Positions 1 to 4,503 of a DNA stretch of 6,719 nucleotides are shown here, piece by piece (within the stretch, counting starts at the first letter, position 1; each line of letters starts with the position of its first letter). The DNA comes from Methylobacterium sp. (GTDB lineage Bacteria > Pseudomonadota > Alphaproteobacteria > Rhizobiales > Beijerinckiaceae), in contig JADCCH010000022.1 of NCBI GenBank assembly GCA_020252865.1, positions 1-6,719 of the forward strand, in the 5' to 3' direction. A model generated the notes under the pieces. The model saw only the letters and a program-made list of their open reading frames with translations. It made no database searches and had not been told where the DNA came from. The position numbers and the translations under genes were made by a program.

Positions 1-352
1 CGATCAGGCCGAAATGCACGTTGAGGCCATGGGCGAAGGCAATGGCCGCACCGTCGCGGATGTTCGGGGCGATATCGGACCTGTAGATGTCGGCCTGGAG
101 TTCGTCCGGGGTGGCCATCATCATCAGGTCCGCCCACTTGGCGGCATCGGCGACCGACATCACCTTGAGGCCATCGGCTTCCACCTTGGCCGCGGTCGGC
201 GAGCCCGGTTTCAGGGCGACGCGGATTTCCTTCGCACCGGAATCCTTCAGGTTCAACGCATGGGCACGGCCCTGCGAGCCATAGCCCACGATGACCACCT
301 TCTTCGACTTGATCAGGTTCAGATCGGCATCGCGATCGTAATAAACGCGCAT
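1..352 (-). CDS. ilvC: Ketol-acid reductoisomerase, N-terminal part (runs off left edge)
   Basis: IlvC is the cytoplasmic NADPH- and Mg2+-dependent enzyme that isomerises and reduces acetolactate or acetohydroxybutyrate to the dihydroxy acids of valine and isoleucine synthesis. The 117 visible codons start [19 protein letters not shown], a typical IlvC opening, followed by the Rossmann dinucleotide motif GYGSQG at residues 23-28. The segment [10 protein letters not shown] places a histidine at residue 108, matching the conserved catalytic His of class I (short-form) enzymes. The reading frame is open to the window edge, so about two thirds of the protein, including the knotted C-terminal domain, is missing. 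The ATG (352-350) is well supported by an AAGGAAGGA ribosome binding site at 369-361, eight bases upstream. The start lies only 27 bases after the tetR stop, so the two genes are probably co-transcribed. Identification is secure; length and completeness cannot be judged here. Confidence 0.96.
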   Translation of the reverse strand, partial: MRVYYDRDADLNLIKSKKVVIVGYGSQGRAHALNLKDSGAKEIRVALKPGSPTAAKVEADGLKVMSVADAAKWADLMMMATPDELQADIYRSDIAPNIRDGAAIAFAHGLNVHFGLI

Positions 353-379
353 GTTACAGGTCCTTCCTTGGTTGAGCGT

Positions 380-1018
380 TCATGTCTGGCTTTCCGCCCC
401 ATGGAGGGCGAGAAACTGGCGGGCGGCGCGGGCCGCCTCGGAATGGATGATCGCTGGCGAAAGCTCCAGGGAATCGCCCAGCAGCAGGCGGATCTGCACA
501 TCACGCGCCATCAGGCCAAAGAAGGTGCGGAAGGCCTCCTCGCTCCCCTCGAAGGCGAGCAGGCCCGCATCACGCCCAGCTTCCAGCACGGGCTTCAGGC
601 GCTTGCCGAGCGCGAAGCGGCCGTTTTCCAGCACGATCGCGCCGAGATGGCCCTTCCTCGCGCCGGCCTCGCCGATCGCGATGCGATTGAGAGCGATGGA
701 AGTTTCGGAGGAAATCACCGTGAGCCAGTTCCGCGCAAATTCCTCAAGCCGCGCGACAAGTGCCGAACGATCGAGCCGCCCCGGCTCGACGGCGCCGACA
801 TGGACGCGCGAGGCTTTCCATTTCACGGTGGCAGTCAGCAGTCCGTCGCGGTCGCCGAACCATTTGTAGAGAGTCTCCTTGGAGCAGCTCGCGGACCTGG
901 CGACGGAGCTCATCGTCACCGCCTGCCCTTCCGTCATCATCTGGCGCAAAGTCGCCTCCAGCACCTCGATCTGGCGCGGGCTTGGCTCATCAGCAGGAGG
1001 CGCGGCGGTGGCGGTCAT
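380..1018 (-). CDS. TetR/AcrR-family transcriptional regulator
   Basis: This is a one-domain-plus-ligand-pocket repressor of about 212 residues, the usual TetR length. The N-terminal DNA-binding helix-turn-helix spans about residues 35-54, including CSKETLYKWFGDRDGLL, the signature end of TetR_N domains. The C-terminal half is all-helical in character and contains FFGLMARDVQIRLLLGD, reminiscent of AefR-like TetR C-terminal domains; that assignment is tentative. The ligand is unknown. The frame could open at 1090, but the internal ATG at 1018-1016 is preferred: TetR proteins seldom carry the extra 24 residues, and the longer start would place the palindromic operator (1036-1051) inside the gene. 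The ribosome binding site before 1018 is weak. The gene follows lysE by 78 bases and precedes ilvC by 27, which suggests autoregulation and possible control of ilvC. Family call is firm; target and effector are inference. Confidence 0.9.
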   Translation of the reverse strand: MTATAAPPADEPSPRQIEVLEATLRQMMTEGQAVTMSSVARSASCSKETLYKWFGDRDGLLTATVKWKASRVHVGAVEPGRLDRSALVARLEEFARNWLTVISSETSIALNRIAIGEAGARKGHLGAIVLENGRFALGKRLKPVLEAGRDAGLLAFEGSEEAFRTFFGLMARDVQIRLLLGDSLELSPAIIHSEAARAARQFLALHGAESQT

Positions 1019-1035
1019 TCCGGGCTCGATCGCAT

Positions 1036-1051
1036 CGTAACGAACGTTACG
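1036..1051. promoter_or_regulatory. Palindromic operator, probable TetR-family binding site
   Basis: CGTAACGAACGTTACG is an inverted repeat with perfect 7-base arms (CGTAACG and CGTTACG) around a 2-base centre. It lies 17 bases upstream of the preferred tetR ATG and just downstream of the candidate -10 element, a position where bound repressor would block transcription start or early elongation. Size and symmetry suit a TetR dimer. Binding by the adjacent regulator is inferred from position only. I did not find a second full copy before lysE, ilvH or ilvI. Confidence 0.7.
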
Positions 1052-1061
1052 GTTCGCCGTC

Positions 1062-1090
1062 TTGCTAAGCCATGCGTGCCCGGTCGTCAA
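1062..1090 (-). promoter_or_regulatory. Candidate promoter for tetR-ilvC
   Basis: Reading the minus strand, TTGACG (1090-1085) is followed after 17 bases by TAGCAA (1067-1062). The -35 element is close to the housekeeping consensus and the -10 element is weak. It begins 6 bases after the lysE stop codon, and the expected start point near 1055 falls next to the operator. It would give tetR and ilvC their own repressible promoter independent of lysE. Supported by pattern and position only. Confidence 0.45.
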
Positions 1091-1096
1091 ACGGAT

Positions 1097-1708
1097 TCAA
1101 GGGGTGATCAGGTCCATCACGGCCGGGTAGAGCGAGAGCAAAAGCAGGGCCGCCATGGCGAGGTTGAACCAGCGCACCTTCACCGGGTCGCGCAGCCCGT
1201 TGCGCAGGGCCGCGCCGAACATCGCCCAGACCAGCGAGCCCGGCATTCCCACCAGCGCATAGGCCGCCGTGATGATCAGCAACGAGCCGATATAGTTCTC
1301 GGGCACGGTATAGGCCGCGATCGCCCCCATCACCATGGCCCAGGCCTTGGGGTTCACCCACTGGAAGGCCGCAGCCTGCCAGAAGGTCATCGGCTTGCCC
1401 GCCGCATCCTGCCCTTCCTTCACCGGCCCGGAGGTCGCGATCCTTGATGCGAGCCAGAGCATGTAGAGAATGCCCGCAACCTTCATCAGGGTGTAGATCG
1501 CGGGGTAGCGGTGGAAGATCTGCGCGAGGCCAAGGCCCGTCAGCAGCAGCATCACCGGGAAGCCCACATTGATGCCCGCGACATGCCAGAGCGTGCGCCG
1601 GATCCCGAAATTCACGCCTGAAGCCACGAGCATCATGTTGTTCGGGCCGGGCGTCACCGAACTTGCGAAGGCGAAGCCCAGAAAGGCGAGGAGCAGGTCA
1701 AGCGGCAT
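1097..1708 (-). CDS. LysE/RhtB-family amino acid exporter
   Basis: This is an inner-membrane protein of about 203 residues, the normal size for LysE/RhtB exporters, which push amino acids out of the cell using the proton gradient. The N-terminal helix ends in SSVTPGPNN (about residues 16-24), the hallmark motif of the family. Further hydrophobic stretches (around ILYMLWLASRI, WQAAAFQWVNPKAWAMVMGAIAAY, and two near the C-terminus) fit the usual six-helix topology. The ATG at 1708 is preferred over the in-frame GTG at 1714 because GGGGTGA stands directly before it as a ribosome binding site. The substrate cannot be read from sequence; placement between ilvH and ilvC makes branched-chain amino acids a reasonable guess, but the family also exports lysine, threonine, homoserine and others. 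It is separated from ilvH by a 193-base spacer with repeats, so it may not share the ilvIH transcript. Confidence 0.92.
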   Translation of the reverse strand: MPLDLLLAFLGFAFASSVTPGPNNMMLVASGVNFGIRRTLWHVAGINVGFPVMLLLTGLGLAQIFHRYPAIYTLMKVAGILYMLWLASRIATSGPVKEGQDAAGKPMTFWQAAAFQWVNPKAWAMVMGAIAAYTVPENYIGSLLIITAAYALVGMPGSLVWAMFGAALRNGLRDPVKVRWFNLAMAALLLLSLYPAVMDLITP

Positions 1709-1730
1709 GGTCACCCCGAAAGAGACGCGA

Positions 1731-1800
1731 GGCTAGAGCATTTTCCGATCAAGCGGATGCCGGTTGATCGAAGAAAATACAATAAATAACAAAAAGATAG
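1731..1800. repeat. Dispersed palindromic intergenic repeat, Hyphomicrobiales type
   Basis: The stretch begins CTAGAGCATTTTCCGATC, and its arms ATTTTC plus CGATCAA (1740-1752) pair with TTGATCG plus GAAAAT (1764-1778) across a 2-base AA bulge, with an 11-base loop GCGGATGCCGG. An A-rich tail (AATAAATAACAAAAAGATAG) follows. From memory, the order of blocks (AGAGCATTTTC, then GCGGAT.CCGGTT, then GAAGAAAAT, then an AAAACAAAAA-like tail) resembles a short element scattered between genes in rhizobia and relatives. It is far more AT-rich than the flanking genes. Its function is not known to me; it could fold in RNA from either strand. Family membership rests on recall rather than a search. Confidence 0.65.
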
Positions 1801-1805
1801 ATCGG

Positions 1806-1828
1806 TCGATCTGATTCATTCAGATCGA
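1806..1828. repeat. Perfect 9-base inverted repeat, possible ilvIH terminator hairpin
   Basis: TCGATCTGA (1806-1814) and TCAGATCGA (1820-1828) are perfectly complementary around a TTCAT loop. The hairpin lies 74 bases after the ilvH stop. On the minus strand it is followed by CCGATCTATC and then a run of five T, so it is not a textbook terminator because the T tract is about 10 bases away. It could be a weak terminator or transcript-end stabiliser for ilvIH, or a regulator site in front of lysE. The rest of the spacer between ilvH and lysE shows no convincing promoter or small gene. Confidence 0.4.
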
Positions 1829-1901
1829 ATTTCGCTCAAGCGAGCCCCTCCCGATGCGGCCAACGCAATCGCATGATCGCTGCATCACGCGCGTGAATGG
1901 C

Positions 1902-2435
1902 TCAGAGCCCCTCGTTCCCCCGCGCGATGGCCGCGACGCCCGTGCGGCTCACCTCGACGAGACCAATATCGGCCATCAGGTTGATGAAGCGCTCGACATC
2001 ATCGGATGGGCCGGAAAGCTCGAACACGAAACTGTCGTGCGTTGCATCCACCGGCTTCGCGCCGAAGGCGGTGGCGAGGCGAAGTGCCTCCATGCGGTGC
2101 TCGCCCTTGCCGCGCACCTTCAACAGTGCCAGTTCGCGCTCGATGGAGGCCTTGGCGGAGAGGTTCACCACCTTGTGCACCGGCACGAGGCGATCGAGTT
2201 GCGCCTCGATCTGGTTCAGCACACTCGCCGTGCCGCTGGTGACGATGGTGATGCGCGAGAGGTGCTTCTCGTGCTCGGTCTCCGAGACCGTCAGCGATTC
2301 AATGTTGTAGCCCCGCCCCGAGAACATGCCGGCGATGCGCGCGAGCACGCCCGGCTCGTTGTCCACGAGAACGCAGAGCGTGCGCTTCTCGATCACCTGC
2401 TGGGTCGTGAGCGTGGGGTAATGGGAGGTGTTCAT
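1902..2435 (-). CDS. ilvH: Acetolactate synthase (AHAS) small regulatory subunit
   Basis: This subunit binds the AHAS catalytic subunit, raises its activity and makes it sensitive to feedback inhibition, typically by valine. The 177 residues match the usual IlvH/IlvN length. An N-terminal ACT domain (about residues 17-95) carries DNEPGVLARIAGMFSGRGYN followed by IESLTV. The Asn26, Gly29 and Asn44 positions correspond to the valine-site residues Asn11, Gly14 and Asn29 of E. coli IlvH, so feedback control looks intact. The C-terminal half (ERELALLKVRGK onward, ending VSRTGVAAIARG) is the typical small-subunit C domain. There are about 16 extra residues at the N-terminus compared with E. coli. 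The ATG at 2435 has only a weak ribosome binding site. It follows the catalytic-subunit gene after 56 bases on the same strand, clearly one operon. The symbol ilvN would be equally acceptable. Confidence 0.96.
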   Translation of the reverse strand: MNTSHYPTLTTQQVIEKRTLCVLVDNEPGVLARIAGMFSGRGYNIESLTVSETEHEKHLSRITIVTSGTASVLNQIEAQLDRLVPVHKVVNLSAKASIERELALLKVRGKGEHRMEALRLATAFGAKPVDATHDSFVFELSGPSDDVERFINLMADIGLVEVSRTGVAAIARGNEGL

Positions 2436-2491
2436 CGGTCAGGCTCGTCGCGTTGGAAGATCGAATCGGGTTGGTCGGAAAGGCCGGAGCG

Positions 2492-4252
2492 TCACACCAG
2501 CTGCTTGCCCTTGGCGTCGATGACCGAGCCGGTATCGCCCTCGAAATCCGGCAGGATCATCTCGTTATGCGCCTTGCCCGAGGGGATCATCGGGAAGCAG
2601 TTCTCTTCCTTCGCGACGAGGCAATCGAAGATCACCGGGCCGGGATAATCGATCATCTCCTGGATGGCGGCGTCGAGTTCGGCGGGGTCGCCGCAGCGGA
2701 TGCCCTTGGCGTGATAGGCCTCGGCGAGCTTCACGAAATCCGGCAGGGCCGATGAATAGCTCTCCGAATAGCGCCCGCCATGCAGCAATTCCTGCCACTG
2801 TCGCACCATGCCCATATACTCGTTGTTGAGGATGAAGATCTTGATCGGCAGGCGATACTGAGCGGCCGTGCTCATTTCCTGCATGTTCATCAGGATCGAG
2901 GCCTCGCCGGCGATATCGATCACGAGGGCATCGCGATGCGCGAGCTGCACGCCGATCGCCGCGGGCAGGCCATAGCCCATCGTGCCGAGGCCTCCGCTCG
3001 TCATCCAGCGGTTGGGCTCGTCGAAATGGAAGTGCTGGGCGGCCCACATCTGGTGCTGGCCCACTTCGGTGGTCACGTAGGTCTTGTGGTTCTTGGTGAG
3101 CTGATAGAGCCGCTCCACCGCGTATTGCGGCTTGATGACCTCTTTCGAGTTCTTGTAGCTCAGCGAGTTCCGCGCCCGCCAGGTGTTGATTTCCTTCCAC
3201 CAGGGGCGGATTTCCTCGGCCTGCTCGGCGCGCTTCTTCGCGCGGAAGATCTCGAGCATATCGGCGAGAACCGACGCGGCATCGCCGATGATGCCCACCT
3301 CGACCTTCACGTTCTTGTTGATCGAGGACGGATCGATGTCGACATGGATCTTGCGGCTATAGGGCGAGAAGGCATCGAGGCGACCGGTGATGCGATCATC
3401 GAAGCGCGCGCCGATATTGATCATCACGTCGCAGCCATGCATCGCGAGGTTCGCTTCGTAGGTGCCGTGCATCCCCAGCATCCCAAGCCAGAGCGGGTCA
3501 TTCGCCGGATAGGCGCCGAGCCCCATCAGCGTGGAGGTCACCGGGAAGCCCGTGAGGCGCACGAGTTCGCGCAGCAGGCGGCTGGCTTCCGGCCCGGCAT
3601 TGATGACGCCGCCGCCCGTGTAGAATACGGGGCGCTTCGCGCGGATCATCAGTTCCACCGCGCGCTCGATCTGCCCGCGATCCCCTTGCGTCTTCGGGCG
3701 ATAGGATTTGTGCATGATCTCGCCCGGCGGGGTGTAGACGCCGCGCTGGAACTGGATGTCCTTCGGGATATCCACCACAACCGGGCCCGGACGGCCGGAT
3801 TTCGCGACGTAGAACGCCTCGTGGATGATCCGCGACAGATCCTCGATGCGCTTCACGAGATAGTTATGCTTCGTGCAATGGCGGGTGATGCCCACCGTAT
3901 CGCATTCCTGGAAGGCATCCGAGCCGATGAGATGCGTCGGCACCTGGCCGGTGAAGCAGATCACGGGGATGGAATCCATCAGCGCGTCGGTCAGGCCAGT
4001 CACGGCATTGGTCGCGCCGGGGCCGGAGGTCACCAGCACCACGCCCACCTTGCCGGAGGAGCGGGCATAGCCCTCGGCCGAATGCACCGCGCCCTGCTCG
4101 TGCCGCACAAGGATATGCTGCACCGAGTTCTGCTGGAACAGCGCATCATAGATCGGAAGGACCGCGCCGCCCGGATAGCCGAACAGGGTATCCACATCGT
4201 GGTCCTGCATGGCGCGCACCACCATTTCTGCGCCGGTCATCATCTCGGTCAT
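2492..4252 (-). CDS. ilvI: Acetolactate synthase (AHAS) large catalytic subunit
   Basis: This thiamine diphosphate, FAD and Mg2+ dependent enzyme condenses pyruvate with pyruvate or 2-oxobutyrate, the first common step of branched-chain amino acid synthesis. The 586 residues fit the family. In order: N-terminal ThDP-binding (Pyr) domain with FGYPGGAVLPIYDAL and the catalytic glutamate E52 in RHEQGA; central FAD-binding domain with GARFDDR (281-287); C-terminal PP domain with the cofactor motif from G449 to N477. That motif reads GEA where most family members have GDG, so the Mg2+ ligand would be Glu450 rather than Asp. Residues at known herbicide-resistance sites are wild-type (A30, P105, A113, W486, S558). 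The ATG at 4252 has GGAG eight bases upstream; ATGs at 4243 and 4240 are less well placed. It is preceded by an attenuator-like leader and followed by ilvH. The symbol ilvB is equally valid. Confidence 0.97.
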   Translation of the reverse strand: MTEMMTGAEMVVRAMQDHDVDTLFGYPGGAVLPIYDALFQQNSVQHILVRHEQGAVHSAEGYARSSGKVGVVLVTSGPGATNAVTGLTDALMDSIPVICFTGQVPTHLIGSDAFQECDTVGITRHCTKHNYLVKRIEDLSRIIHEAFYVAKSGRPGPVVVDIPKDIQFQRGVYTPPGEIMHKSYRPKTQGDRGQIERAVELMIRAKRPVFYTGGGVINAGPEASRLLRELVRLTGFPVTSTLMGLGAYPANDPLWLGMLGMHGTYEANLAMHGCDVMINIGARFDDRITGRLDAFSPYSRKIHVDIDPSSINKNVKVEVGIIGDAASVLADMLEIFRAKKRAEQAEEIRPWWKEINTWRARNSLSYKNSKEVIKPQYAVERLYQLTKNHKTYVTTEVGQHQMWAAQHFHFDEPNRWMTSGGLGTMGYGLPAAIGVQLAHRDALVIDIAGEASILMNMQEMSTAAQYRLPIKIFILNNEYMGMVRQWQELLHGGRYSESYSSALPDFVKLAEAYHAKGIRCGDPAELDAAIQEMIDYPGPVIFDCLVAKEENCFPMIPSGKAHNEMILPDFEGDTGSVIDAKGKQLV

Positions 4253-4321
4253 CGGTTCGTCTCCGGGGTGTACTCGCGGGTTCTCGCGGGGGTCGTTTGG
4301 GGCGTGGGGTGAAAAAAGGCA

Positions 4322-4349
4322 ACAAAAAAGGCCCGCTGCAGGGGCCTTC
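4322..4349 (-). terminator. Intrinsic terminator in the ilvI leader (attenuator)
   Basis: On the minus strand AAGGCCC (4348-4342) pairs perfectly with GGGCCTT (4334-4328) around a 7-base CTGCAGC loop. A run of six T, two of them in the stem, follows. A G-T pair can extend the stem to eight. It lies 69 bases before the ilvI start and about 30 bases after the leader peptide stop, the usual place of an attenuator. As it comes after the ilvI promoter candidate, it would stop transcripts before ilvI unless an alternative structure forms. It could also simply end read-through from the TRAP genes; both roles are compatible. Confidence 0.8.
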
Positions 4350-4378
4350 GGAATGCGCGCCGTCGGGGCAAAGGCTTC

Positions 4379-4429
4379 TCAGGCCAATTCCCTCCCCGGC
4401 GCGCAGCATACAAGAATGAGACGGGGCAC
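4379..4429 (-). CDS. Candidate ilv leader peptide (branched-chain attenuator)
   Basis: A 16-codon frame starts at GTG (4429-4427) and ends at TGA (4381-4379), encoding MPRLILVCCAPGRELA if GTG is read as Met. It contains consecutive Leu, Ile, Leu and Val codons (4420-4409), exactly the amino acids made by the operon it precedes, then two Cys codons. A GGAG ribosome binding site (4440-4437) stands seven bases before the GTG. An intrinsic terminator follows about 30 bases downstream, and ilvI starts 127 bases after the stop. This is the layout of ribosome-mediated attenuation: ribosome stalling at scarce Leu, Ile or Val codons would favour read-through. There is no upstream in-frame ATG, and a TAG closes the frame at 4462-4460. 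The peptide is too short for homology evidence, so the call rests on composition, ribosome binding site and context. Confidence 0.68.
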   Translation of the reverse strand: MPRLILVCCAPGRELA

Positions 4430-4456
4430 AGTTCCGCTCCAGAAATCAGGAGGTGA

Positions 4457-4486
4457 ACGCTACACGCATCCGCCCCGCATCGTCAA
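4457..4486 (-). promoter_or_regulatory. Candidate promoter of the ilvI-ilvH operon
   Basis: TTGACG (4486-4481) is followed after 18 bases by TAGCGT (4462-4457) on the minus strand. The start point would be near 4450, about 20 bases before the leader peptide GTG and 17 bases or more downstream of the TRAP large-subunit stop codon. The -35 element is identical to that proposed before tetR; the -10 element is weak. Its position relative to the leader peptide is what makes it credible. Confidence 0.45.
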
Positions 4487-4503
4487 CGGGTGAGAATCAA
4501 CGC

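Noticed and set aside
1019..1090. Upstream 24-codon extension of tetR
   Set aside because: It would place the promoter-like element and the palindromic operator within the coding sequence, and the added residues do not look like a TetR N-terminus.
14..1447. A 477-codon open frame on the plus strand across ilvC, tetR and lysE
   Set aside because: It is antisense to three well-identified genes, its translation is Arg/His/Gly-rich with no domain, and long antisense frames are expected in GC-rich DNA.
4273..4290. Tandem direct repeat CTCGCGGG with two-base spacer in the ilvI leader
   Set aside because: Only 8 bases repeated twice in GC-rich sequence; no sign of function and likely chance.
2780..4312. 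A 510-codon open frame on the plus strand opposite ilvI
   Set aside because: Low-complexity His/Arg/Ala-rich translation with no recognisable motif; it mirrors the codon structure of the AHAS gene.
4146..4409. An 87-codon minus-strand frame starting at ATG 4409, considered as the leader peptide
   Set aside because: No ribosome binding site, no run of branched-chain codons, and it reads through the terminator hairpin into ilvI in another frame. The GTG frame at 4429 fits much better.
4473..4490. CCCG/CGGG pairing just after the TRAP large-subunit stop, considered as a terminator
   Set aside because: Only a 4-base stem with no T run, and it overlaps the better-supported -35 element.
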